Notes: generated from the letters alone by a model not told the origin. A DNA stretch of 64,000 nt from Henricia sp. BOLD:AAB3569 (GCA_037783545.1 JBBELK010000620.1:2046001-2110000); one strand, 5' to 3'; shown: positions 10,787 to 21,471, numbered from the stretch's first letter. Translations and numbers: made by a program.

Positions 10787-11319
10787 GGCCCGCTTCAAAC
10801 GTCGCGCTTATGCCGTGTCGAATTATATTCAACTTGGTACGACGTTAGCACGGCAGTGGCTTCAAACGTAGAACTTAAGTGCAAACTCCCAGTCGAGCTT
10901 AAATACATCCAGCATGGCGGATGAGTATTGTGCACGTCATGGACGTTGTACACGTGCGTTTTCCATTCTGTCCATTGTACGTCGCCATATTTATTATTTT
11001 GATGCACTTGTTGGTTATTTCTTTACTCACATACGCGCTGCGAGCATGCGCATTCCTAGTTGTGAACAAAATTGCGGACCAACTTCGAACTGGAATTAAA
11101 TTCGACACGGCAGAAGCACGACGTTTGAAGCCGAGCCGTGCTAGTGCCGCACTAAATTGAGTTAGCACGGCAGACCCTGTCGAGCTAAATTTTTCTGCTG
11201 TGCCGAATTTATTTTGCCGAGCCAAATGGCTTCAAACGTCGTGCTTGTGCCGTGTCGAATTAAAAAAATCAAGTGGAATTTAATTCGACATGGCATAAGT
11301 GCGACGTTTGAAGCGGGCC
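10787..11319 (+). mobile_element. MITE family F, copy 1 (PIF/Harbinger-like)
   Basis: 533 bp bounded by GGCCCGCTTCAAACGTCGC and its near complement, flanked by TTA on both sides (10784-10786, 11320-11322), the target size of PIF/Harbinger. The middle repeats the cgtttgaag/cttcaaacgt and gtcgaatt words. Copy 2 at 50772-51316. Confidence 0.88.
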
Positions 11320-11353
11320 TTATTCAACTATTTTTTCCCTTCCAAAATCCCAG

Positions 11354-11527
11354 ATGGTTGATCCAGATGAAGACATTCCATGGATCAATGAGTACCCAGT
11401 GACACTGATTCAGTTTCTGCTCTACTTGTACCACAACGTCGCCGATTTCAAACCCGTCTGCATGAGTGCTGCGTTTCTCTGTGGTATGGCGTCTACCATG
11501 TTCCCGTACATTCCCATTACAGAACAG
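11354..11527 (+). CDS. WDFY3: WDFY3 window exon 8
   Basis: Residues 392-449. WINEYPVTLIQFLLYLYHNV matches WLREYPVTLMQFFRYLYHNV of ALFY, followed by FLCGMASTMFP. Phase 0 at both ends. The first codon is an internal Met, not a start. Confidence 0.94.
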
Positions 11528-12235
11528 GTAAGAGATGCAGAGTAGCACCACAGGTTTATGAGACGTGTCTCTTGCTGCAAACACTGGCATTAAACGTTGT
11601 TTGATGCGGTGCAGTAACTGAAGGGTGTAAAATATACAAAATATGTCAGGAAAAAGGTCATAATACGTGAGCCTGTGGGAAGTAATTTAGCCGGCTATAG
11701 ATTACTTTTACATAACTTCCGACCACAGCTATAAAGTTATTGAATGCAGCCACATTAGGTTTTGTATTTCATCCAAATTACAAAAGTTGCACAAGCTATG
11801 CACCTTTTCCAGAGCTGCCAAGCCTCCCGGATTTTTCAACAAATTCTTCGAAAAATGACTAATTTTGTGATTCCTGACATGTATAAAAACCTATTTTTTA
11901 TCGAAGTTGGGTGCCAAGCAGCAAAATATTCTTTTTTGATTTGTAATGTTGGCCTCTCTAAATATTTACCATTCCTGTCATATACCCTGCATGGTTTGGA
12001 TTTTGGTTGTGTCTTTTCGTTATTACTGTTATATTTATACATGTAGGTGTGCTCCCCTATTGAAGAGTATGTCATTCTGGTTAGTATATCCCATCTTCCA
12101 AGGGCAGCATTTTTATTTGCGCAAATAATCCCTGCATAAAGAGTGAAATGTTTGCAGAGGGACGTTGTATCTTTCCATGTGGTAATAAGGGATCTCTATA
12201 CACATAGAAAGATAGAAAATCACAAAGACTCGAGC
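11528..12235. other. intron, nothing recognised
   Basis: First 700 bases of the exon 8-9 intron. The only repeated piece is 11819-11882 (cctcccggatttttcaacaa), which recurs twice at 53953-54165. No coding signal. Confidence 0.5.
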
Positions 12236-12836
12236 TTAAAGGGCCCCTGAAATGTTCAATAACTTTATGCACAGTTTTTACTGCATATGAAGGATTACTT
12301 GTGTAGAAAGACTACTGTTCATTTTGACTACTGTTCATTTTGATGCCCCATGAATAAAAAAGTGACATTTTTCAACTTTGAACATTTCTTTACATAAACT
12401 CACAGAAAGAGGGCGCTGTTTCGGGCATGTCACTTTAGGAACACACAGCAGAAAAGCAAAGAAAAAACATAAGACTTCAAACTGGAATTGTGGAAAAATG
12501 CTGCAGTTTTCAGCCTTAGTTTGTTCATGGTTTGCAACAGGCAACATGTAAAACAAACCCAAACAATCATGGGTTACAAAAGTTTCAGCAAGTTGGAGAA
12601 AATTGTGGTAACTTTTGTGCACAGTTGAATGAGATTTTCCTGTTTTTTCCTAATGTGACATCACCACTTTGCTTATGCATATGTTAATTTTCATTAGCAT
12701 AAAAATCAAAAACCTTGATTTTAACCCCCCAAACAACTTCCAAGTAGGGTTTTTATGATTGTAAATTAATGGACTAGTTCCATAGCACAGATTTCATTGA
12801 TAAAAACACCATTTCAGGGCCCTTAAAGCCGAATCT
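12236..12836 (+). mobile_element. MITE family C, copy 3
   Basis: 601 bp, TTAAAGGGCCCC to GGGCCCTTAA, both ends intact. More diverged from copies 1 and 2 than they are from each other. Confidence 0.86.
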
Positions 12837-12965
12837 AATGATTTAAATAGGCAGTGCATGGTTCTCCCCCTTTCTTTCTCAGGAGCCCAACATAGGATCA
12901 TAAAACAAGAATGCTTTTTGCCTCTGTAAGCATTTTACTCAATTCTTGGGTTTCATTTTCTTTTC

Positions 12966-13334
12966 TTTTTTATTTATTTATTCACCACATCCAACAGCGG
13001 AACGACCGCCAATTACAGGAATGGATCAATTAACATAGATATTTGAATAACTATCAACTTCTAAGTTGAATTGGAAACGGCCAGAGACACCGGGGAATCC
13101 CTCCCCTTGCTCTTCACGAAAGAATGCTCTGGGATCTTTAAAGTGCGTAACCGAAACCTAACACGCTAGACCAACGGCTTTACATCCCTTCCGAAGGATG
13201 GAAAAAGTGTGATTAAGTGCCTTGCTCAAGAGCACAAGTGCCACAACCTGTCACGGCCCGGAATCAAACCCACATTCTAGTACTGGCACAGGAACTTGAG
13301 TTCGAAGCACTAGACCGCTCGGCCATAACACCCC
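12966..13334 (-). mobile_element. tRNA-SINE family 1, subtype with cacatccaacagcgg tail
   Basis: Minus strand: head gttatggccgagcggtctag (right), tail (tttatttatt, then caccacatccaacagcgg) at the left. The same subtype is in the 3' UTR at 60014-60205. Confidence 0.82.
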
Positions 13335-13338
13335 ACAA

Positions 13339-13622
13339 CGGTTGCTATCCGCCATTACTGTGTCCATACTATGGCACGCCAAAGCGAAATAATTCAATAC
13401 TGATAATTGTACCATCAATCCTGAAAAACGAGTCTCGACATTTTTAAGAACATGCCAAAAGCACGGTATGCCGGTGCAAACAGTCTCAACATTCAAAAGT
13501 CATGCCAACCTTCTTTTTTTTTTTCTTGTGCAACATTTGCAAAAAAATGCGGCAACATTTTTAAAAATTATTTTCGCTTTGGCGTGCCATAGTATAGACA
13601 CAGTAATGGCGGATAGCAACCG
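13339..13622 (+). mobile_element. MITE with ~58-bp terminal inverted repeats
   Basis: 284 bp. The left arm cggttgctatccgccattac and onward to aagcgaaataatt is repeated inverted at 13564-13622. Lies immediately beside the SINE head. Single copy in the window. Confidence 0.86.
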
Positions 13623-13694
13623 GTTTTTAAGAAAGTGAAACCCAAGAATATGTAAACTCAAATGTTAATCCCAGCATGTTTTATTTTCTTTCTG

Positions 13695-13719
13695 TTTGTT
13701 TGTTTGTTTGTTTCCTTTG
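13695..13719 (+). repeat. (GTTT)n microsatellite
   Basis: Five to six tandem GTTT units within a T-rich stretch. Confidence 0.8.
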
Positions 13720-14202
13720 TTTGAATGTGGTGTTAGTTTGGCTTCAAATTTATGTTTATATTTTTTTGTTATAATTAATTTTGTTATAATTAATACATTA
13801 ACTCATGACAATGTATACACGGTATTCTCACGGTTAACATGCGGGTTGCTTCATGGGATTATAGAGCAAGATCACGGTTTCTAATGGGCATGTGCACATG
13901 GTAGTTTTGGTAGTTAATCTCCGAGGTCATACAGGAATAACTCAATATAGATCCTTTGCATGGGCAGCCATGACATAGGGCAGCCCCATTGTCATGGCTG
14001 CTCAGTAATTATTAGAAAATACATTTAGCATTTAGTATTTTTAGAATTTTAGAATCACGATTCAAAATATACTCCTCCTATGCTCAGCAGTCGGCAGTAG
14101 AGAGTCCTTTTCCTCCAGGATTATATCTCTGTACAATGTCATTCATCTTCTCTCAAAACAAAAGAAATATCTTAAGATAGATCTAAGTAGATCTATAATT
14201 AT

Positions 14203-14332
14203 AATTATTATTGGTTCTCAAACCTATATAGGTTTGAGAACCAATAATAATTTTAATTTGTTCTCAAACCTATATAGGTTTGAGAACCAATAATAATTAT
14301 AATTGGTTCTCAAACCTATATAGTTTTGAGAA
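14203..14332. repeat. array of three ~26-50 bp palindromes
   Basis: 14203-14252 is a perfect 50-bp palindrome centred on cctatatagg. The core ttctcaaacctatataggtt plus tgagaa repeats at 14261-14286 (perfect) and 14307-14332 (one mismatch), spaced about 47 bp. A further hairpin ccgtggac ... gtccacgg follows at 14348-14380. Confidence 0.92.
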
Positions 14333-14458
14333 CCACAGTTTTACAACCGTGGACGATCCACGTTCGTGGAGGGTCCACGGTTTGAAGGTGTGTATTCCAA
14401 TGAAGGTCCACAATTGCAGGCAAATACACACGCACGCACACACAAAATGTTAAAAAAG

Positions 14459-14902
14459 AATGCATAGTTCCGATTTTGCCCAGTTAACCCCGCCCCCCTG
14501 GATATTGTTGCTATGGCTCACACGCTATCGTCAAAATGGCGACACACAACGCACAAAGCAATGGGACTTTCAACGGAAAGCACAGATTCATTGGAGAAAA
14601 CTCAAAGGTATTCATGTTTCAGGGTCAACAGTTATCTTAGAACACACCGAGTAAAGGGCCAGTAATACAGGGATGTCATATCATGACATACGTACTTTCG
14701 TACCTTTGAACAACGAAACGACCGGCCTTGAAACCGAAAATTCACCCGGAACATCGCATACAACACTGTACAAATTGTATGGGGCAGAACATCGCGTGAT
14801 GTTGTTGCAAACAATGCACTTTGACCTATGTGGGTGATCTCTGCTAGCTCTGTTGTGATTGGTCGGCGGGTTCGGTTGATTGACAGGTCGGAACTATGCA
14901 TT
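14459..14902 (+). mobile_element. MITE family G, copy 1
   Basis: 444 bp bounded by aatgcatagttccga and tcggaactatgcatt. Copies at 42385-42793 and, inverted, 58686-59145. Reading frames across it are not genes. Confidence 0.9.
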
Positions 14903-14978
14903 GTGAAAATTCTATTTTTGTCTACTTTACATTTTAAAACTGTATTCTCTCTCTTTAAAAAAAAAAATTTTTCTCCAG

Positions 14979-15026
14979 CCCAGCGAGGATAACAGTGAGC
15001 TATCGTCGCCTTCTGATGAAATGAAG
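14979..15026 (+). CDS. WDFY3: WDFY3 window exon 9 (48 nt)
   Basis: Short exon of 16 codons, an acidic linker ending SSPSDEMK; vertebrate ALFY has a similar acidic stretch (GSPAEEFK) here. Acceptor ttctccag, donor gtaagt, phase 0/0. Called mainly from splice sites and position. Confidence 0.82.
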
Positions 15027-15211
15027 GTAAGTCTGAACCTCTGAATTTACACAAAAAAATTGTAAATTAATTTGAAGAGTAATTTTGGAAATATGAAATA
15101 ATTGATTTTTGAGCATGAATCGTTTATTTCTGGCTATTAAAAACCATGTCATTTCTTAACATCACAAATATGAAATTTTTAAAAAGGTATAAATTCTTTT
15201 GTTTTTTTCAG

Positions 15212-15278
15212 TACCTCCCTGGTCTGGGCATTCCAGTTTTTGGAATCAAGAGTCCAGACAGATACTCATCTCAAACAG
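15212..15278 (+). CDS. WDFY3: WDFY3 window exon 10
   Basis: It encodes YLPGLGIPVFGIKSPDRY and ends in phase 1 (ACA G before gtaaga). The sequence is poorly conserved in ALFY; the strong acceptor (ttttttcag) and the phase fit to the next exon carry the call. Confidence 0.8.
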
Positions 15279-15344
15279 GTAAGACAAGTATTTTTGCCCT
15301 CTTTATTATTCTACTGCAATCACTACAGATTACATGATGGGAGC

Positions 15345-15668
15345 GCTTGTGGTCTATTGGGTATGAAGCGGGACTCCCAATCAGAGGTTGGGGGTTCGAG
15401 CCCCACTTCGACCAACGTGTCTGTGTCCCTGGGCAAGGCACTTAATCCCAGTTGCCTCGTCAACCCAAGCGATATATGGGAAGCTGTTAAGGGGAATGCC
15501 ACAATCTAACTGCTGATAGGGTTGTGCGCCTGACCAGCAGCCACCTAGTTGAAGCGAAATGGTTCTGGTGATTCCCTGATGGCAGCGGTAATAATAGTAT
15601 CAGCGCCTTGAGCACCCTGCAGGGTGGATATGTGCGCTATACAAATCTAATCATTATTATTATTATTT
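15345..15668 (+). mobile_element. tRNA-SINE family 2, best copy
   Basis: tRNA-like head (A box tgtggtctattgggt, B box gggttcgagcccc), body with gggcaaggcacttaatccc, and a 3' end gtgcgctatacaaat followed by (ATT)n. Pol III-type structure. Confidence 0.88.
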
Positions 15669-15846
15669 TGATTGGAAATCCTTTAAAAACAGGAGCATTA
15701 TTACATAACTAAAGAACAATGTTGATAAACTGCCTTGTAGAAATTTCAGCAGCATAGATGCAGTAATACTTCAGAAAACCTGAAAAATCCATGTATGGTT
15801 TTGGTGTTGAATGAATGGTGAATGTTTTTTTGTTATTAACAATCAG

Positions 15847-15968
15847 GCAATTTAGCTAGTCACCCTGCGAGGCGTCACGTGATGGATTTCCTACGCGTCA
15901 TCGTGATGGACAGTTTATCCTTGCCTGTTGCCAGTAAATCAATGCCCGTCTTGGACCTACTCCTTGAG
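15847..15968 (+). CDS. WDFY3: WDFY3 window exon 11
   Basis: Residues 488-528. LASHPARRHVMDFLRVIVMD and LPVASKSMPVLDLLLE align with the NHPAKKFVFDFMRVLIID and TPLIDLLLE blocks of vertebrate ALFY. Phase 2 in, phase 0 out, donor gtatgc. Confidence 0.93.
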
Positions 15969-16301
15969 GTATGCTAAGATGTCAAAGACTTTTTTAAAGT
16001 CACTCTCAGGTTAACCTTGCAAGGACACACAACAGTTGATGACTGGCTTTTTAGGGCCAAGCTGCGCCTGAGCTACATTCGTCGACAATAAATTAATCAG
16101 CGTGTCCTTTGCCACGTAAAACCTTATAAAACTTAATGTAGAGTATCACTTTTTTACTCACAGAAGTTGCATGACCATAACGTGTGTTCTTTCATGGTTT
16201 TATATTACAATGACTGTCTACACGGAACTTTCCAGTTATATAAAACTAGCAATGTAATTCCTCTGCGACCCTGCTCGCCCTGTAAAAGTTACAGTTGACA
16301 C

Positions 16302-17275
16302 TTAAACTTAAGCTAGAATCCCCCCTTCCACATTTTTTTAGTTTTTCTGTTTATCATGGAGGTGTATGTGTCTACAACACCATCACAACTTGTTTTCACA
16401 AAAAATCGACAGACTTTTGCTTAAAACGTAAAGCATTTCCGACCCTCTTCACCCAAATTCTGAAACGCTCGAGGTCACTCGGCTTGTTTGTCAACAGGGT
16501 TTTGACGTCATCCTGAGAAACATACAAAACGGTCTGTGCAGTATTGAATGGAAAATATACGAAGTGAATGTTTATCATGCCTATTTTGTCCTTGTAATTC
16601 AAAATACAAACGTGAAAAACACTTCATGTAATATGACAGCAATCTACTATTACCTGTTTTGTGAAAAAACGATGAAATTGTGGCTCACAGTGAAGCTCTT
16701 TTGAAGTAAATACTGGTGCATTGCGACGGGTGGTTTTGTCACGGAACGAACGGCATTCACAGCGGTCTGTGTACGGTCCACTGCGGGCGTAGTTTCCACG
16801 TGTTTGGACATCGGCCGTACAAGTTATAGAATGAGCGACTCATTTTTCTCTCTCTTGGTAATACAAAAGAAAATCTTTCTGCTCTTTTTTTTCATAGTGT
16901 TCGGTAAAACATGCAACCACGCAGCTACTGGGCATATCTCTGGCTTTTTGGAACAACAAAATTCTTCAAAAAACACCATCTAAAAGAGACGGTTTTCCAA
17001 GTTTTTTGCATGTAAACGTATGGAGCATAACTATCGTGTTGACTTCTCTTTCTCAGGATTGCGTCACGGGGTCACGCGCATATCATGAATACCTAATGAG
17101 CGTTTCAGAAATCGCGAAAATCTCATTTTCGAAAAGCGCACTTTTGCTTGCAATTTATCCACTTAAAACCGACAATTAAAAAATAATAAAAATCCACGTC
17201 GGCAAGAGGGATGTTTGGACTATCGAAAAAAGCCTAAATGCTGGTTTTTCGTCAAGGGGGATTCTTCCTCTTTAA
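16302..17275 (+). mobile_element. MITE family H, copy 1 (~970 bp)
   Basis: Left end ttaagctagaatcccccc, right end aagggggattcttcctcttt then TTAA. An inverted, truncated copy lies at 54328-54765. It contains cattttcgaaaagcgcac and its complement as subterminal hairpins. No transposase. Confidence 0.8.
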
Positions 17276-17289
17276 ATATTTAGGGTGTT

Positions 17290-17590
17290 TACTGGCTTTT
17301 AGGCCTGTGCATTTTCGAAAAATTGACTATTCGAAATTCGATTAATTTTTTTCCATCGAATATTCGATATTCGATCCGTGATTTTTTGTCAAACATTTCT
17401 GCCCAATTTTTTGCAGTGTTATCCCAACTTAAAATTGTTTGAAGTGTACTTCCTGCTTGCGTGTGTGCTATGCAGGATGCACATGAACAAAACAAAAGGT
17501 CATACCGAATATTCGGTTCGGTAAAATGCTAATTTAACATTCGATGGAAGATAAAATATTTGAATATTCGATTCGTTTGGCACACCGCTA
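17290..17590 (+). repeat. AT-rich repeat of the word attcga(a/t)
   Basis: Starts ggcctgtgcattttcgaaaa and ends near attcgtttggcacacc. The word ATTCGA and its complement recur at least ten times. Probably a decayed palindromic element; single copy here. Confidence 0.6.
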
Positions 17591-17956
17591 CTGGCTGTCT
17601 GCATTCAACTAAATTCGGTCAAATTAGTGACGATCTTTGCCATTGCACCACTTTTTGCCTTGGACAAGACACTTCACTCCACGTTGTCTCTCTCCACCTA
17701 GGTGTATAAATGGGTACCAGTAAATACTGTCGGGGAAACCCAACCAATTGCTGGGGGTAGACCTGCCATGGACTGGCATCCCATCCAGGGGGAGTAGCAT
17801 TGCTCCTAGTCAGTCCATGCCACGGAAACCGGAGATAAGTACCGGCCGTATGAGCCAATATTGGCTCGTAAACGACTTGCCCTTTATTTTATACCTTTGT
17901 AAATTTTACCAAAATTAGTCCCATTGCAAATGCAGCATTCAACTCTTGATTTGCAG
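17591..17956. other. intron, partial decayed SINE
   Basis: The stretch aagacacttcactccacgtt followed by tgggtaccagtaaatactgt resembles the body of tRNA-SINEs (compare 53330-53410), but no tRNA head is clear. Confidence 0.45.
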
Positions 17957-18158
17957 GCTTCCCCAGTGCGAGGCACACCAGCACAAATCAATGAATTCCA
18001 GACTGAAGTTCTAGCGGCCTTGATGGACCGACTCGTAGCCGGCGACGCCCTTCTGGAGAAGGAAAGCGCCCTCCCAATTGCCGCGGGAGGAAGCTTTAGT
18101 AATCTTATTAACAACGTCTTCTATCTGAGCTCAAGGGTCGTGGACAAACTCTGGCAGG
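17957..18158 (+). CDS. WDFY3: WDFY3 window exon 12
   Basis: Residues 529-595. It contains INEFQTEVLAALMDRLVAGD, then SALPIAAGGSFSNLINNVFY and SSRVVDKLWQG, a strongly conserved run. Ends in phase 1 before gtaaca. Confidence 0.95.
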
Positions 18159-18286
18159 GTAACACAAGTTCTCTCCTGTTTCTTTTCTTTGATAATAATA
18201 GCTGTACTTAGACACTATTTACAGTAAGTTAGGGATATTGTGGGGTGTACGCAGATATTCTATTGAGGTTATGCATTCCGCTTGAA

Positions 18287-18865
18287 TGATCCAGTAAGCT
18301 CCGCCCATTTTGGAATTGACCAATCACAGCCTCAGGTTCAGGTAACCAAAAAGCAGATCTTTATTTTGGTTACCCGAGTCCTTAAAATTTTGTGCACAAG
18401 GCTACGGCAAATGCAGCACGAGTGACGCAAAAACACCATAAACATCATTTTTATCAGCGCAGAGGAGGCCTAGCAGGTTTAAAACGGATTGTATAAGACT
18501 ATCCTAACCTACTTTTAATCTCTTCATCAATGTGTTTTTGTGTAAACGTGAAAAAATTACCAAAATTAGCTTGTCATTTTGCTAATTTGTGCATTCACTT
18601 CGTTCTATATGTTTTTGTTCGATGGCGCGCATTACGCGTATTGCAGGCGTGTTGTACGTGCACGCATACGACCGGATACTTAAGTGCACATTTTGCTTTC
18701 GAGCGTGCAGTTTCTGTGTGCGTGTGCGTGTTTCAATACGCGCTGACCAGGGCGCGGACGCTGACGCACGGCACGGCCACGCGACTCTACTGCACACGTG
18801 CATTGCACGTGTGGCATGTTGCTAGGCAATTTTTAAATGGGCGGAGCTTACTGGATCGGTCTATT
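18287..18865 (+). mobile_element. MITE family D, copy 2
   Basis: Close copy of 8738-9325; the right TIR is complete (ttactggatcggtctatt), the left has lost about eight terminal bases. Confidence 0.9.
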
Positions 18866-19145
18866 GTATCTGCATGAACAGCCACAGTCATTTAAAGAAA
18901 AAATATTGAATCACACCAATATCCCCAACTTATTGTGAGTAGAATTATCACGCTTCGTTTTGCTTTGAGAAGGACACTGGTGGGGTCGGAATATGAGGCC
19001 ACATATTTTACAGTGTCTTGCTGGCTTGTATGCTCACAAAAGAATAAGACTCGTATAATATTTTCCTAAAGTTTCTAATTTTGGGGGGATTTGGGTCTTT
19101 CCACAGTAAAGGGTGCATTTTGGCAACACAAACCATATTTTCAAA

Positions 19146-19450
19146 GAAATATCTTTGTCTGGTCTCGAAATCAAAAAAATAAATTTAAGTTGTTTTGAAG
19201 GGATAACTTAGGCCCAAAAAGGGTTACAAATTGTGTGACAACATGCCTTTCTAAAAACCCTGTGTGCACATTTTCAATAGGCTTGTAACCGGGACAGACC
19301 GTAACCGGTTACGAGCGTATATTGGAAATTTGCACACAGGGTTAAAAAGGCATGTTGTCACACTATTTGTAACCTACTTTGGGCCTAAGTTATCTCTTCA
19401 GAACATCTGAAAATAATTTCTTTTATTTATTTGCCAGACAAAGGTATTTA
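19146..19450. mobile_element. palindromic MITE family I, copy 1
   Basis: Two ~140-bp arms in inverted orientation around 19303: ggataacttaggcccaaaaa, gtgtgacaacatgccttt and accctgtgtgcacattt each recur as complements. A diverged relative with the same word order is at 55208-55425. Confidence 0.85.
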
Positions 19451-19484
19451 ATATAATATTTGTTTTGTTTTTAATCATTTTTTA

Positions 19485-19682
19485 AGGTCAAAAACCATTT
19501 TTGTTTAATCGAGAACCATTTTTATTAGGTCTAGAATCAATTCTCTTAGGTCTGGAACCATTTTTGGAAGCTTTGGGTAAACAAAATAAGGTGTCATTTT
19601 GAGTGGTTCTTGCCGAAATTTCGGTGGTCCCCGAGGAGAGGCTTCCCGAAATGTCGCCCTATTGCGGCATCCAGAGTTCTTT
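19485..19682 (+). mobile_element. gtcgcccta element family J, 3' part
   Basis: Shares attaggtctagaa, ggaaccatttttggaagc and gaaatttcggtggtcc with copies at 44443-44757, 44758-45087, 52786-53064 (minus) and 56464-56770. Followed by a (TTA)n run. Confidence 0.85.
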
Positions 19683-19685
19683 ACA

Positions 19686-19718
<33 letters not shown>

Positions 19719-19801
19719 CAGATATGCTTTAATAAATCATTTAATGTTGAAAACTGAAAACAAAAATCAAAGCTGATTTTTTTTGGAAATTTCTATTTAG
19801 C

Positions 19802-19965
19802 AATGGACAATATACACTTTGCAATGGCGACCCTGACAGGGGGCAGGTTTTCATATTTAAATGATGCGACAATAGATCCACAAAGTGCCTACTCGTACAT
19901 GACGCACGGTGACAATGTGACTGCCCCCCTGTCATGGCCACCCATGAAAGGGTCTATTTAGCCAA
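19802..19965. repeat. dispersed repeat K (gtcatggc ... gcaggttttcat)
   Basis: Contains gcaatggcgaccctgacagg, cacaaagtgcctactcgtac and ctgtcatggccacccatg. Copies: 24055-24205 (inverse), 28686-29430 (split by insertions) and a fragment at 13950-14000. Confidence 0.8.
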
Positions 19966-20034
19966 GCCAGTTCTCATGACAACCACTTCAACACTTTGGC
20001 TCTCTGTTCTAAATCACAGCCTTTTGTCTTTCAG

Positions 20035-20112
20035 GTGTTTTCAACCACAAGTCCAGGGAGGTGTTTGAGTTTGTTGCACAGCTCATTAACCAGGCAAAGA
20101 GGAGAGGAAAAG
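20035..20112 (+). CDS. WDFY3: WDFY3 window exon 13
   Basis: Residues 596-621, VFNHKSREVFEFVAQLINQ followed by a basic AKRRGK end, aligned with MFNKESKLLIDFIIQLIAQSKRR. Phase 2 in, phase 1 out, donor gtgaat. Confidence 0.91.
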
Positions 20113-20223
20113 GTGAATATAGCAGGCTGTTATTTATTGACATGAACGAAAACTTACAAGGCCAGTAGCAAAACATTGTGGATTGTGTTTGTTTTCAAAT
20201 CCAGGGGCACATTCAATAGCACA

Positions 20224-20308
20224 ATCCGTTGCTTTCCGGTGACGTCACCCCCTTCCATCCACCATTTTGGTGGGTATTTTTCATGACCCACGTGGAACAT
20301 TTATTTAT
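20224..20308 (+). mobile_element. MITE family L, solo end
   Basis: caatccgttgctttccggtg through catgacccacgtgg matches, inverted, the right end of the element at 25265-25688. Confidence 0.78.
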
Positions 20309-20382
20309 TGGGTGGTGGTGGTGAATGTTTTTATTTTCATGTCATGTTCATGTTCATGTATTGTTTTGTTTCATTTGTCCAG

Positions 20383-20472
20383 GCACACATAGCATTTCAT
20401 GGGACAACATCTATCATTGTATGAACAGGACCGTCTTGTATCAACTTTCAAGGCCACACAACACAGTCGCAG
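20383..20472 (+). CDS. WDFY3: WDFY3 window exon 14
   Basis: Residues 622-651. ISWDNIYHCMNRTVLYQLSR matches the DAVYHCLNRTILYQFSR block of ALFY. The donor gtttgt is weak, but phase and homology fit. Confidence 0.92.
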
Positions 20473-20556
20473 GTTTGTGTTATTTCATGCCTCAGAACTT
20501 CCCACACAATAGGCTGGTCTTAAGAATAAGCTCACTTAATTAGCTTATGACAAGAC

Positions 20557-21073
20557 TTAAAGACAGTATACATGATTGGTAAACTGTTATAAATAGTTTT
20601 ATCCCCCTGTGTGATTGAAGATATGCATGATTAGAACCAACCTGAGCAAAAACCAGCTCCGTACTTCGTCTAACTTTTGAGAAAACAGTCAAATAGGGGT
20701 TTGCAGTCATTTCGCCCCAAAACCACTTCGCCCTGAACCATTTCGCCCTGAACCACGGCCTGTGCACGAAGTGGTTTTTGGGCGAAGTGGCATTTGGGCG
20801 ATGTAGTGTTTGAACGAAGTAATTTGGGGCGAAATGGCACTCAGGCGAAGTGGTTTTGGGGCGAAATGGCACTTGGGCGAAATGGTTTTGGGGCAAATGG
20901 AATTTTCGTCTCATGAGACGAAAACTAATTGTTTTACTCATTTCTCAAAGACTATAGCACTTCAGACAAAACAATTTCAGGGGAACTTTTCTACGGTCAT
21001 CTTGTTAATATTAGGCGTAAATCTGTGAACATTTCTGATTTTCGAGATTACCAATGATGTATAATGCCTTTAA
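20557..21073 (+). mobile_element. MITE family M, copy 1 (ttcgcccc repeats, TTAA-bounded)
   Basis: 517 bp; ends TTAAAGACAGTATACATGAT and complement, both at TTAA. The middle holds about 12 copies of a 13-16 bp word cacttcgccccaaaac or its complement, then a perfect 22-bp palindrome ttttcgtctcatgagacgaa(aa) at 20903-20924. Copies at 25890-26383 (minus), 28218-28345, 34473-34650, 43197-43593. Confidence 0.9.
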
Positions 21074-21298
21074 GGGACTTGTATTGGATTTGTGAGGACT
21101 TGCCATTAACTCTTTCAGTGCCTATTGTTGTTAACATTTAACATTAAAGTGCCCAAGTTTTTGCATTTTTTGTATTTTGTTTTAAATTGAAGCTTTACAT
21201 GCGTGACAATTGGCGTGATGGAAGAAAAAAAATGATACAATTGAGATCATAAATGTACGATAACACTTTCAGAGTACATACGATAGAACGTACACGTA

Positions 21299-21332
21299 CG
21301 ACCTTTGACCTTTGACCTTTGACCTTTGACCT
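21299..21332 (+). repeat. (TGACCTT)n at the exon 15 acceptor
   Basis: About five tandem heptamers (acctttg register) ending 7 bp before the acceptor AG. Each adjacent pair equals a DR1 nuclear-receptor motif on the minus strand (AGGTCAAAGGTCA). It replaces the usual polypyrimidine tract. Confidence 0.9.
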
Positions 21333-21338
21333 CATTAG

Positions 21339-21471
21339 ATCAGTACTCGTTGCTGGAGTCACTACATCAGATCACCGAGAATCGCAACATGTTGTTTGGA
21401 GCAAGCAACGCGGAGCAGGAATTCGTCATGTGTCTCTGTCATTTGCTCTTCAGTCTCACCGATGACCTGAG
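21339..21471 (+). CDS. WDFY3: WDFY3 window exon 15
   Basis: Residues 652-696. It carries LLESLHQITENRNMLFGA and EFVMCLCHLLFSL. The acceptor (cattag) is directly preceded by a (TGACCTT)n tract instead of a normal polypyrimidine run. Ends in phase 2. Confidence 0.91.
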
